The notes beneath the pieces are model-generated. The model saw only the letters and a program-made list of their open reading frames with translations, ran no database searches and was not told the origin of the DNA. A DNA stretch of 64,000 nt from Paenibacillus antibioticophila. Its GTDB lineage: Bacteria > Bacillota > Bacilli > Paenibacillales > Paenibacillaceae. The DNA lies in NCBI RefSeq assembly GCF_000455265.1, contig NZ_HG005139.1:307495-371494 (forward strand), given 5' to 3'. Below, piece after piece: positions 52,924 to 60,855 of the stretch (position 1 is its first letter; each line of letters opens with the position of its first letter). A program made the position numbers and the translations under genes.

Positions 52924-52964
52924 TTAATGCGTTTTCCGTACTTACTCTGGAAAACGCATTAACT
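52924..52964. repeat. 15-bp perfect inverted repeat
   Basis: GTTAATGCGTTTTCC and GGAAAACGCATTAAC with an 11-base loop. No T run follows, so it is not a standard terminator. It lies between the response regulator promoter region and type I toxin locus 2. Confidence 0.6.
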
Positions 52965-52983
52965 ACAGAATATCAATAATTTT

Positions 52984-53080
52984 CTATCTTTACTTATAAA
53001 GAATTATACCCGAAAACGGAATGAATGGATACGATCAGGGAATACAGAATGAGCTATTATCATATATCTTTCATGTACTA
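52984..53080. repeat. Dispersed ~100-bp repeat, copy 2
   Basis: Matches 46448-46543 in the same orientation (ATCTTTACTTATAAAGAATT, ATACCCG, AATGAATGGATACGA, GAGCTATTATCATATATCTTTC). It ends about 15 bp before the -10 (TATAAT, 53096-53101) of the toxin gene, so it may contain part of its promoter. Confidence 0.6.
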
Positions 53081-53167
53081 ATTTTTAGGCTCTGCTATAA
53101 TAGAACTTGTACATGAACTGGCTAAAAAGGACGGTCGGCTAAGTCTCCCGGAAGGGAGGTGATGCCT

Positions 53168-53281
53168 GTGGAGATTAAGGATGCTTTGACGATCATGATC
53201 AGCTTTGGGGCGCTTGTTATTGCGTTGCTGACGCTGGTGGTGGCCATCGTCGTAGCGATCAATCAGCACACAAAGAAATAG
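53168..53281 (+). CDS. Putative holin-like type I toxin, locus 2
   Basis: 37 residues: MEIKDALTIMISFGALVIAL, then LTLVVAIVVAINQHTKK. It has a single hydrophobic helix with the ISFG...IALLTL pattern and a basic end, diagnostic of the Firmicute putative holin-like toxin family. The GTG at 53168 lies 8 bases after GGAGG; an in-frame ATG at 53162 overlaps the site. GGGAG is sequestered in CTCCC-ggaa-GGGAG, a five-pair hairpin that would hinder ribosome binding, as in known type I toxins. TATAAT at 53096 gives a promoter. Predicted antisense RNA covers the 3' end. Confidence 0.75.
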   Translation: MEIKDALTIMISFGALVIALLTLVVAIVVAINQHTKK

Positions 53282-53399
53282 ACCGCCCTGAGCAAAGGGA
53301 TGCGGTCTATTTCGAGCCGTAAAACCTAGCAAAGCCGACCGCTCTTTAAAGCGGTACGTGTACCGGGGAGTCCGTGTATCCAGCACGGCTCCTTTTTCT
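53276..53399 (-). ncRNA. Predicted antisense antitoxin RNA of type I toxin locus 2
   Basis: Minus-strand promoter TTGAGG (53434-53429), 17-base spacer, TATGAT (53411-53406). The RNA would run left through the toxin 3' untranslated region and end at AAATAGACCGC...GCGGTCTATTT (53276-53313), which covers the toxin stop codon. About 120 bases. Parts and spacing equal those at locus 1. Confidence 0.62.
53367..53397 (+). terminator. Terminator of the locus 2 toxin mRNA
   Basis: GGAGTCCGTG and CACGGCTCC stem with TATCCAG loop, followed by TTTTTC. At locus 1 the matching hairpin is GGAGCTGG/CCAGCTCC with TTATTTCTATT. Confidence 0.75.
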
Positions 53400-53449
53400 A
53401 TTGTTATCATAGCATACAGCGAAATATACCTCAAGACGGAACAGTCGTT

Positions 53450-53722
53450 CAAGCGCGGCTATGTCAGAGGACTTAGCTATGAACGAGAATGCATACAAGT
53501 AAAGAGAAAACAAAGCTAGGGAATAGATATCGTTGCTTTGAGATGAGACAGCAAATGGGAGTATAAGGGCTATAGGGAATGGTTTAGAATAAGGATAAAA
53601 CTGAATAAATGTTAGGCGGAATGATTTAATAAACTACAGATGTTATGGACACGTGATGTAAAATTAACACTTTTAAGAGACTGGGATTAAATTCTACGGT
53701 TTGCCAAGGTCTTTTTAGATAT
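53450..53722. other. AT-rich stretch without recognisable feature
   Basis: Neither strand shows an ORF with a ribosome site; no repeat seen elsewhere in the window occurs here. Confidence 0.35.
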
Positions 53723-53826
53723 CTAAATAAGTTAAACTAAAAAATCTACATATTCAGGCAAAAGTGTGAAGTTTTAGAACACTCCTACGTTGCCCCGGCA
53801 TGCTCAATTGTTAGTCCGATCTATAG
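53723..53826. repeat. Short copy of the MITE-like repeat (104 bp)
   Basis: Begins CTAAATAAGTTAAACTAA, ends TTAGTCCGATCTATAG; inside, AAAAGTGTGAAGTTTTAGAACACTCCTACGTTGCCCC. The central section present in the 198-bp copy is missing. Confidence 0.65.
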
Positions 53827-53923
53827 CCTTGAATATGCAAAGTGTATTTTGCTATTGAAATAAGTTGGTAATTTTGATTATGATGTTACTAAAGATGTTA
53901 ACTAAATCTAGAGTAGGTAGATT

Positions 53924-54787
53924 ATGAGTTTAAATGACAATATATTAATTAAAATTCGTGAAATGAGAGAGAGCTTTACTCCGGTTGAACGATTGGTTGG
54001 AGATTATATCCTGGAAAATACGGAAGAAATCCCTCATCTGTCGATTAAGGAATTGGCTCAATCGAGTAAGACAAGCGATGCTTCTGTCCTTCGCTTCTGC
54101 AAGACGATGGGTTACAGCGGATACCGCAATTTTATTGTGAGTATATCCGCTTCTTTGGGTTCTCGTGACGAGGATGCAAGAGCTCAATATACCGATATTC
54201 GGCCGGGCGATGATCTTTCGACAATTATTTCAAATATCTCCTTGAATAATATCAAGTCCATTGAGGATACGCTTAGTGTTATTGATCGAAAAGAAATTGC
54301 AAGAGCCGTAGAGTTACTGCGTCATAGTAAGCGAATTGTTTTCTTCGGAATAGGCGCCTCCGGAATTATTGGCATGGACGGGCAACAAAAGTTTTCTAGA
54401 ATTAATAAGATGTGCCACGCTTATACGGATGGACATAGTCAGCTTACGGCAGCAACTTTACTTGAGAAGGATGATGTTGCCATCTTTATTTCCAACTCTG
54501 GAGCAACTAGCGATATTCTTGATGCACTGGAGATTGCTCAAAGGAACAAAGCGAAATGCATTGCAATTACGAAGTACAATAAAAGTGAGCTCGCAGAGCG
54601 GGCGGATATTGTCTTGAGTATATCTACACCGGAAATCACTATCCGCAGCGGCGCCATGGGCTCGCGGATCGCGATGCTTACGATCATTGATATCTTGTTT
54701 GCCGGTGTGGCAAGCGCAGAGTATGAGCAAGTGAAAACCTACTTAACAAAGACGCACAATATATTAAAGAAAAAGCTTAGAAATTAA
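53924..54787 (+). CDS. murR: MurR/RpiR family regulator of the cell-wall sugar cluster
   Basis: 287 residues. The N-terminal HTH_6 domain (1-77) reads FTPVERLVGDYILENTEEIPHLSIKELAQSSKTSDASVLRFCKTMGYSGYRNF; a SIS sugar-phosphate domain (about 125-260) follows, with KRIVFFGIGASGIIGMDGQQKFSRI and ISNSGATSDILDALEIAQ. RpiR-type proteins bind DNA according to a phosphosugar ligand, here probably MurNAc-6-P or GlcNAc-6-P. The ribosome site is weak (GTAGGTAG). A terminator follows, so it is transcribed apart from murQ, and a TGAAA-N5-TTTCA dyad before murQ is its likely target. Confidence 0.9.
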   Translation: MSLNDNILIKIREMRESFTPVERLVGDYILENTEEIPHLSIKELAQSSKTSDASVLRFCKTMGYSGYRNFIVSISASLGSRDEDARAQYTDIRPGDDLSTIISNISLNNIKSIEDTLSVIDRKEIARAVELLRHSKRIVFFGIGASGIIGMDGQQKFSRINKMCHAYTDGHSQLTAATLLEKDDVAIFISNSGATSDILDALEIAQRNKAKCIAITKYNKSELAERADIVLSISTPEITIRSGAMGSRIAMLTIIDILFAGVASAEYEQVKTYLTKTHNILKKKLRN

Positions 54788-54831
54788 TCTAATCCCTGGA
54801 TTTTTGATTTTTAATGGGCAGTAACGAATAT

Positions 54832-54880
54832 TTGGGCAACTCGCAGTCATTAACGAATGACGCGGGATGCCTTTTTTTTG
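54832..54880 (+). terminator. Terminator after the MurR-type gene
   Basis: GGGCAACTCGCAGTCATT and AATGACGCGGGATGCC form an imperfect stem, followed by eight T. Confidence 0.88.
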
Positions 54881-55082
54881 TCTTGATGTCAGGTTAGCTA
54901 CATAAAATACAAGTTAAACTTTAGCCAGTATAGGATGGATCTAGGTCAGATATGAGAGGAATTTAAAGAATAAAGTCATTAAAATGAATGGCCTTTTTAG
55001 TAAGCGCCGGCTCTTTTGAAGTGGAGTTTATGAACAGGGAAGTGACTTTTCCTTTTTAAAAGGGATGCCTTTATCTATACTG

Positions 55083-55098
55083 TTGTAAGCGTTTAATT
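55083..55098. promoter_or_regulatory. cre-like site 1 (CcpA) before murQ
   Basis: TTGTAAGCGTTTAATT matches WTGNAARCGNWWWCAW except in the last CA pair. Confidence 0.45.
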
Positions 55099-55115
55099 AA
55101 AATTCAGATTTCGTC

Positions 55116-55131
55116 TTGTAAGCGTTTTATA
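55116..55131. promoter_or_regulatory. cre-like site 2 (CcpA) before murQ
   Basis: TTGTAAGCGTTTTATA, 33 bp after site 1, the same core TTGTAAGCGTTT. Two close cre sites suggest catabolite control of the recycling operon. Confidence 0.45.
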
Positions 55132-55190
55132 AATGTGATATAACAGAGTGTGTAAAGTATGAAATAAAACATCAGAATTTAATTTCCTAA

Positions 55191-55205
55191 TGAAATTTAG
55201 TTTCA
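55191..55205. promoter_or_regulatory. Candidate MurR operator TGAAA-N5-TTTCA
   Basis: TGAAATTTAGTTTCA, a 15-bp dyad that ends 7 bp before the -35 of the murQ promoter. The proteins of the RpiR family bind such dyads; the assignment to the adjacent regulator is inference. Confidence 0.45.
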
Positions 55206-55212
55206 AAATCTA

Positions 55213-55242
55213 TTGACGAAACGACCCGTTGTATATTAGTAT
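55213..55242 (+). promoter_or_regulatory. Sigma-A promoter of the murQ operon
   Basis: TTGACG (55213-55218) with TAGTAT (55237-55242) at 18-base spacing. It lies about 80 bp before the murQ start and directly follows the TGAAA-N5-TTTCA dyad. Confidence 0.55.
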
Positions 55243-55323
55243 AGGAGCATGAAATTTGTTAGTTAAATTAACACCTATTGTTATATCTGTGTGAGATTTA
55301 AGCTGGCAAGAAGGAGGATAGCT

Positions 55324-56229
55324 ATGAATGACTACCTTGCGGGATTAACAACAGAAGCTGTGAATCCAGACACATTAATGATTGATGAATGTACGACGGA
55401 AGAAATGATCCAGCTAATGAACCAACAAGATGCATTGGTCCCCGCGGCTATAGCTGAGGAAATTCCGCAAATTGCAAAGGCGGTAGATATTCTGCACCAT
55501 AGGTTATCGAATGGTGGAAGAATGTTTTACATAGGAGCCGGCACATCAGGAAGATTAGGCGTTTTGGATGCTTCCGAATGTCCGCCTACCTTTGGTACAG
55601 ATCCTTCCTTGGTGCAAGGACATATTGCTGGTGGCGATATTGCTTTGCGCACTGCGGTGGAGGGCTGTGAAGACGATGCGGATGGGGGAATCGCCTTAAT
55701 CGAAAGCATCGGTGTAACAGACAAAGATGTACTTGTTGGGATTTCGGCGAGCGGCAGTGCAAACTTCGTCATTGCTGCTTTAGCGAAAGCAAGGGAGCTT
55801 GGAGCAGCTACGATTGGCGTCTGCAACAACAAAGGCTCGAAGTTCGAACCCATTGTAGATGTCTGTATTTCACCTGTGGTAGGGCCGGAGGTAATCAGCG
55901 GCTCGACCCGATTAAAGGCAGGAACCGCTCAGAAGCTGGTGCTTAATATGCTGACAACATGCACGATGGTCAAGTTAGGGAAAACGTACAACAACTTAAT
56001 GGTTGACCTGAAGGCAAGCAATATTAAGCTCGTCGATCGCTCGATCCGCATCATTATGAACACAACGGGTGTAGAAGCATCAACCGCGGCAGAAACACTT
56101 GAAAAAGCATCCATGAACTGCAAGCTGGCAATCATGATGATTAAGACGGGGTTAGAGGCACAAGAGGCGGAGCAAGCGCTTAACGCCAACGGAGGACACC
56201 TAAAACAAGCAATTGCATCATTAGTTTAG
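55324..56229 (+). CDS. murQ: N-acetylmuramic acid 6-phosphate etherase
   Basis: 301 residues from the ATG at 55324 (AAGGAGGATAGCT). LTTEAVNPDTLMIDECTTEEMIQLMNQQD opens the family; the SIS core has GRMFYIGAGTSGRLGVLDASECPPTFGT with the catalytic Glu and GISASGSANFVIAALAKARELGA; PEVISGSTRLKAGTAQKLVLNMLTT and LMVDLKASNIKL are also hallmarks. It removes the lactyl ether from MurNAc-6-P, giving GlcNAc-6-P. First gene of an eight- or nine-gene operon for cell-wall sugar recycling. Confidence 0.97.
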   Translation: MNDYLAGLTTEAVNPDTLMIDECTTEEMIQLMNQQDALVPAAIAEEIPQIAKAVDILHHRLSNGGRMFYIGAGTSGRLGVLDASECPPTFGTDPSLVQGHIAGGDIALRTAVEGCEDDADGGIALIESIGVTDKDVLVGISASGSANFVIAALAKARELGAATIGVCNNKGSKFEPIVDVCISPVVGPEVISGSTRLKAGTAQKLVLNMLTTCTMVKLGKTYNNLMVDLKASNIKLVDRSIRIIMNTTGVEASTAAETLEKASMNCKLAIMMIKTGLEAQEAEQALNANGGHLKQAIASLV

Positions 56230-56289
56230 GCGGCAAAAGGGTTGGTAGAAGAATTAAGTGATTTTCTAAGATTAAGGAGGCTGTATGGC

Positions 56290-57744
56290 ATGAAAAAAAG
56301 AACACGGGTATTAACATTGTTTCTGTCAGCAATCATGATGTTGTCGCTCTTATCCGCATGCGGGGGAAACGGGAATAACACCTCTGCTTCTACAAACGAC
56401 GGAAATACGGGCGGCAGCAACGGGGGTTCAGAGCCGAAGAAGGATACGATTACGGCGCTTTTGCCTCCGGTATCGGCGAATTATCAAGCTCGCTTTGCCG
56501 ATATGGAGAAAGAATTTAATCAATTGTATCCGCATCTAACCTTGAAAATTGAACCGGCAAGCTGGGAAGATATGACCCAAAAGCTGGATACGCAAGTAAA
56601 CGCAGGCTCGCCGCCGGATATTGCTTGGGTAGGTTCGACGGCCATTTCTAAATATGCGGCGCTGAATGTTCTTCTGGACCTTAATCCTGTACTCTCGGAT
56701 GAAGTAAAAGCGGATTATGATGAAGTAGCCATGAAATACTTCCAACTGGGCGATGCTCAATACGGTCTGCCGGCGTATCTGGCTATTCACTCTATCGGCG
56801 GCAACAGACAATTCCTGGAGGAAGCGGGCATCGACTGGAGAAGCGTACAGCAAAACGGCTGGACTTATGAAGAATTCCGTGAAGCCATCAAGAATGGTGT
56901 CGTTAAGAACGACAAGGGCGAAACAACCCGCTACGGATTCGTATTCGCTACGTCGGGTGTTACATCCAAAGACTATCTGAGCATCATGGCCAAATCTGCC
57001 GGTTTGCCGGAATACTTTGACGAGGACCTTAAGTTCTCTTATACGAGCAAAAATTTCTTGGGTCTGCTTGAAGCGATCCGTCAAATGATCGATGATGGCT
57101 CCATGCCTAAGGAACTGAGCTCCATCGATGCAGGTAAGCGCTGGAACATGTTCTTGACGGGTCAAACCATGATCACAGGTAAAGGCCTTGCAAGCTTCGA
57201 GAACTCTGCGCGCCTGAACAATGAAAAGATTAAAGCAAATGATGGTTCTGCCGTTGCGGATTCCATCGAAGCCGAGTACATTGCGCTTCCTGTTCCTACA
57301 TTTAACGGTGCCGACTATATCCCGACATCCGTTGTCGATGGTTACATTGCGCTTCGCGGTAAAAAAGAACCCTCGGAAGAGCACATTAAAAATATCGGCT
57401 TAGCCATCAACTTCCTGTCCTCCGGATCCATTGCGGCTAACTACAGTAATGAGCTGTTCTTATCGCCGGTCACCGAATCCGCACGTAATGCGGCAGTTCT
57501 TGAGGAATACCCTCGGAACGAAGATAACATTAAAGCAGACCAAGCCATGATGGCTAAAGCGGTTCCGGCTCGCACGGATATCCCGACGGATAAGGCTGCC
57601 GAGGCGATCAAGATCGAGACGGAAGTCATTGTTCCTAAACTGCAGGCTTTGCTTGCAAACGAAATTACGCCGCAAGAAATGTATGATGCGGTTAAAGCAG
57701 CTGCAATCAAATCCTTCGGCGAAGATGGCATTGTAGTTGACTAG
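56290..57744 (+). CDS. Sugar ABC transporter substrate-binding lipoprotein
   Basis: 484 residues from the ATG at 56290. Lipoprotein signal with lipobox LLSAC (Cys24), then a Gly/Asn/Ser linker and a family-1 solute-binding fold. EFNQLYPHLTLKIEPASWEDMTQKLDTQVNAGSPPDIAWVG is the usual N-lobe pattern for CUT1 sugar importers. Its place between murQ and anmK suggests binding of MurNAc, a GlcNAc-MurNAc disaccharide or a muropeptide. A 13-bp hairpin follows, which would keep its mRNA more abundant than that of the permeases. Confidence 0.9.
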   Translation: MKKRTRVLTLFLSAIMMLSLLSACGGNGNNTSASTNDGNTGGSNGGSEPKKDTITALLPPVSANYQARFADMEKEFNQLYPHLTLKIEPASWEDMTQKLDTQVNAGSPPDIAWVGSTAISKYAALNVLLDLNPVLSDEVKADYDEVAMKYFQLGDAQYGLPAYLAIHSIGGNRQFLEEAGIDWRSVQQNGWTYEEFREAIKNGVVKNDKGETTRYGFVFATSGVTSKDYLSIMAKSAGLPEYFDEDLKFSYTSKNFLGLLEAIRQMIDDGSMPKELSSIDAGKRWNMFLTGQTMITGKGLASFENSARLNNEKIKANDGSAVADSIEAEYIALPVPTFNGADYIPTSVVDGYIALRGKKEPSEEHIKNIGLAINFLSSGSIAANYSNELFLSPVTESARNAAVLEEYPRNEDNIKADQAMMAKAVPARTDIPTDKAAEAIKIETEVIVPKLQALLANEITPQEMYDAVKAAAIKSFGEDGIVVD

Positions 57745-57764
57745 TCTGACTTAGACCGGTAAGC

Positions 57765-57796
57765 GAAAGCTGTACGTATCCGAACGTACAGCTTTC
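57765..57796 (+). terminator. Intercistronic hairpin after the binding-protein gene
   Basis: GAAAGCTGTACGT-atccga-ACGTACAGCTTTC, 13-bp perfect stem with weak T tail. Partial terminator or mRNA stabiliser, usual behind binding-protein genes. Confidence 0.75.
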
Positions 57797-57848
57797 CTTC
57801 TAAATTAGTCTATAGCTTGTACTGCCTGGAGAAGAGAGGTGCGACCCA

Positions 57849-58751
57849 ATGAATCAAACGTTGACTAAAAGAAAAAAATTGAAGCTCGAAAGCGACTCAG
57901 GTTGGGGATATGCGTTTATTGCAGTAGCACTTATTGCGTTTTCTTTATTTACCGCATATCCGGTCATTAATGCTTTTATTATCAGCTTGCAGGAATACGC
58001 TCCGTTAGGATCCAAGTATGTCGGCCTGGAGAACTTTGTGAACTCGTTTCAAGACGAGCTTTTCTGGAAAGCAATGAAAAATACGTTGGTGTATACGCTA
58101 TTAACGGTTCCGATGAATATTTTTCTTTCCTTTCTAATTGCGATTTTGATTATTCCTTTCAAGAAAAGAACGCAGACTGTCTTTAAAGCAATTTATTATT
58201 TGCCGGCCGTCGCATCGGGGGTTGCGCTTTCCGTTGTCTGGCTGTGGATTTTCGATCCGTTGAAATCAGGTATTGCCAATCAGGTTGTGGGCTTTTTCGG
58301 GATGGGCAATCAGAACTGGCTTGGTTCCAGTGCAACTGCCATGTTTTCACTTGTAATCATGTCCTGGCTGTCCAGCCATGGAACAGCAATTATCATTTAT
58401 CTGGCGGCATTGCTCGGTATTGATAACAGCTATTATGAAGCAGCTGAAATTGACGGTGCGACATTCTTGCAGAAGCTTTGGTATATCGTCGTTCCTTTCC
58501 TTAAGCCAACCACGCTATTCCTACTTGTCACAGGTGTCATTGGTTCCTTCCAGGTATTCCAGAACGCCTATCTGATGACGGGCGGCGGACCGGACCATGC
58601 AACAACGATGGTAGGTTTGTTGATCTTTAACAATGCGTTCACATATTTCGAGTTTGGTGAGGCAGCAGCACAATCATTACTTTTAGCTGCAATTATCGCC
58701 TTTATTTCGTTCCTTCAATTCAAGTTCTTTGGCAATGACGTAGAATACTAG
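57849..58751 (+). CDS. CUT1 sugar ABC transporter permease, MalF/UgpA type
   Basis: 300 residues, six membrane helices. The EAA coupling loop YYEAAEIDGATFLQKLWYIVVPFLKPTTLF (around 195-225) is intact; the start MNQTLTKRKKLKLESDSGWGYAFIAVALIAFSLFTAYPVINAF is typical for first permeases. It pairs with the next gene to form the pore. No ATPase gene lies in the operon within the window; a shared MsmX-type ATPase elsewhere is likely. Confidence 0.93.
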   Translation: MNQTLTKRKKLKLESDSGWGYAFIAVALIAFSLFTAYPVINAFIISLQEYAPLGSKYVGLENFVNSFQDELFWKAMKNTLVYTLLTVPMNIFLSFLIAILIIPFKKRTQTVFKAIYYLPAVASGVALSVVWLWIFDPLKSGIANQVVGFFGMGNQNWLGSSATAMFSLVIMSWLSSHGTAIIIYLAALLGIDNSYYEAAEIDGATFLQKLWYIVVPFLKPTTLFLLVTGVIGSFQVFQNAYLMTGGGPDHATTMVGLLIFNNAFTYFEFGEAAAQSLLLAAIIAFISFLQFKFFGNDVEY

Positions 58752-58769
58752 GAAAAGGAGCAGGATCCT

Positions 58770-59630
58770 ATGGGTTTGTACAACAATAGCTTAGGTAGAA
58801 AAGGGAGTCTGTTCGTCCGTAATGGCGTCATCATTACGTTCCTTATCCTGTTTGCCATAGCTACCATATTCCCGATTTACTTCATGATCATTTCCTCGTT
58901 CGGAGATCCGGTAGAAGCAGGTGCAATGAGCTACTCTATCTTTCCGTCGAAGATCTCATTTGAGTCCTACAAATTCTTCTTTGACTTCAGTCCACATTCC
59001 TGGGACTGGTTACTGAACTCATTTATTGTGGCAACAAGCATCACGATATCCAACGTGTTTTTTGCTACCCTTGCCGGATACGCTTTTGCAAAAATGAAGT
59101 TCAAAGGCAAAAACATTTTGTTCGCTATTTTGCTTGGATCGATGATGATTCCTGGCCAGGTAACCCAGGTCCCGCTGTATATTCTGATCGTAAATATTTT
59201 TAATCTGCAAAATACGTATCCGGCGTTGATCATGCCGAGCATAGTAACGGTATATAACATTTTCCTGGTGAAGCAGTTCATGTCGTCCATTCCAGGCGAA
59301 ATTATTGAGGCTGCCAAGATCGAAGGCTGCTCTCAGCCTAAAATCTTCTGGCACATCATTATGCCTCTATCAAAAACCGTCATGGCCGTACTAGCTATCT
59401 TGACGTTCATGGCAGCATGGAATGACTTCTTCTGGCCGTTCCTGGTGACGAACACGATGGATATGCAGACCATTCAGGTCGGATTGAAAAACTTCCGCTT
59501 TGCGAATACAACTTACTTTGCACCGATGATGGCGGGGGCAACCATTTCAGCAGTTCCCATGTTTATATTGTTCTTCAGCCTGCAAAAATACTTCCTTGAA
59601 GGGGTAACCGTCGGAGCGGTGAAGGGGTAA
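58770..59630 (+). CDS. CUT1 sugar ABC transporter permease, MalG/UgpE type
   Basis: 286 residues with six helices. EAA loop EIIEAAKIEGCSQPKIFWHIIMPLSKTVMAVLAI and the closing ...KYFLEGVTVGAVKG are diagnostic of second permeases. AAAAGGAGCAGG precedes the ATG. anmK starts four bases after its stop codon, tying sugar import to the kinase. Confidence 0.94.
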   Translation: MGLYNNSLGRKGSLFVRNGVIITFLILFAIATIFPIYFMIISSFGDPVEAGAMSYSIFPSKISFESYKFFFDFSPHSWDWLLNSFIVATSITISNVFFATLAGYAFAKMKFKGKNILFAILLGSMMIPGQVTQVPLYILIVNIFNLQNTYPALIMPSIVTVYNIFLVKQFMSSIPGEIIEAAKIEGCSQPKIFWHIIMPLSKTVMAVLAILTFMAAWNDFFWPFLVTNTMDMQTIQVGLKNFRFANTTYFAPMMAGATISAVPMFILFFSLQKYFLEGVTVGAVKG

Positions 59631-59634
59631 TCGA

Positions 59635-60843
59635 ATGAACAAACCATCAAAAGTTGATGCGGCATACTTAGTCGGCCTGATGTCCGGTACATCAGTAGAT
59701 GGTATTGATGCAGCAGTAGTAAAGCTTTCTCCATCGGCTGACAGGGAGCATGGAGTAGAGGTTGAGTTGCTGGCTTTTGAGAATACTCCTTTTCCGGTAC
59801 AAGCTAGAAATTCCATATTTGAGCTTTTTGATCCGGCTAACGCCACGATTGATAAGGTTGGCGCAATGAATATGTGGCTTGGCGAATTGTACGCCCAAGC
59901 CACATTATCCGTTATAGGGAAATGCGGACTCTCGGCCTCGCAAATATTTGCAATAGGATCCCATGGACAGACGATCTATCATGCGCCGGAGGAGAAGGCT
60001 ATAGGCGGCTATAATTTGCACTATACCGTTCAGATCGGCGAAGGTGCCGTGATCGCGAACCGCACGGGAATACCTTGCGTATCCGATTTTCGAGTCGCTG
60101 ATATGGCGATGGGCGGACAGGGCGCGCCATTAGTCCCCTTTACGGAGTACGTCTTGTTTACCGATCCGGAAAGGACGCTTCTAATGCAGAATATCGGCGG
60201 CATAGGCAATGTGACGGTGCTGCCTGCGAATGCGTCTCCTGAACAGGTATTTGCTTTTGATACAGGCCCCGGAAACATGATTATTGATGGGCTTGTATCG
60301 CAATTGTACGCCCCGCTCACGATGGATGCCGGCGGTGAAATTGCTGCAGGCGGTCAGGTGATTAGCGAGCTGCTGGAGTGGATGCAGCAGAATGAATATT
60401 ATGCGATGCCCTTGCCCAAATCAACCGGCAGGGAACGGTTTGGCCAACAATATGCGGCGCAAATCATTGCAATGATGAAGACGAACCGCTGGAAAGCGGA
60501 GGATGTGATTGCAACGGCCACGCGCTTAACGGCATGGAGCATCGTTGACAGCTATGAACGGTATATTAAGCCGCAGCATCAAGCGCAGCAACTGTTAGTT
60601 GGCGGTGGCGGCAGCTATAACAAGACATTAATGCGCGATTTGCAGCGATTGTTTGCGGCGCATCAGGTGCAGGTGCTGACGCAGGAGGATATCGGCGGCA
60701 ATAGCGATGCCAAGGAAGCCATTGCTTTTGCTCTGCTGGCATATTACACGATGAATCGAATGCCTAATAATATGCCGCGCGTGACCGGAGCTTCTGGCCC
60801 AGTCATCATGGGGAAGGTCTCATTTCCCTATCCTGGAAGTTGA
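59635..60843 (+). CDS. anmK: Anhydro-N-acetylmuramic acid kinase
   Basis: 402 residues. YLVGLMSGTSVDGIDAAVVKLS is the diagnostic phosphate loop; GSHGQTIYHAPEE, the catalytic-Asp stretch ending VSDFRVADMAMGGQGAPLVP, QNIGGIGNVTVLP and FDTGPGNMIID follow. The enzyme of Gram-negatives opens 1,6-anhydro-MurNAc and phosphorylates it to MurNAc-6-P, the MurQ substrate. In this operon MurNAc itself, freed by NamZ, would be the expected sugar, so either anhydro sugars are taken up or this kinase accepts MurNAc (inference). Start four bases after the permease stop. Confidence 0.95.
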   Translation: MNKPSKVDAAYLVGLMSGTSVDGIDAAVVKLSPSADREHGVEVELLAFENTPFPVQARNSIFELFDPANATIDKVGAMNMWLGELYAQATLSVIGKCGLSASQIFAIGSHGQTIYHAPEEKAIGGYNLHYTVQIGEGAVIANRTGIPCVSDFRVADMAMGGQGAPLVPFTEYVLFTDPERTLLMQNIGGIGNVTVLPANASPEQVFAFDTGPGNMIIDGLVSQLYAPLTMDAGGEIAAGGQVISELLEWMQQNEYYAMPLPKSTGRERFGQQYAAQIIAMMKTNRWKAEDVIATATRLTAWSIVDSYERYIKPQHQAQQLLVGGGGSYNKTLMRDLQRLFAAHQVQVLTQEDIGGNSDAKEAIAFALLAYYTMNRMPNNMPRVTGASGPVIMGKVSFPYPGS

Positions 60844-60855
60844 ATGGAGGCTTGG

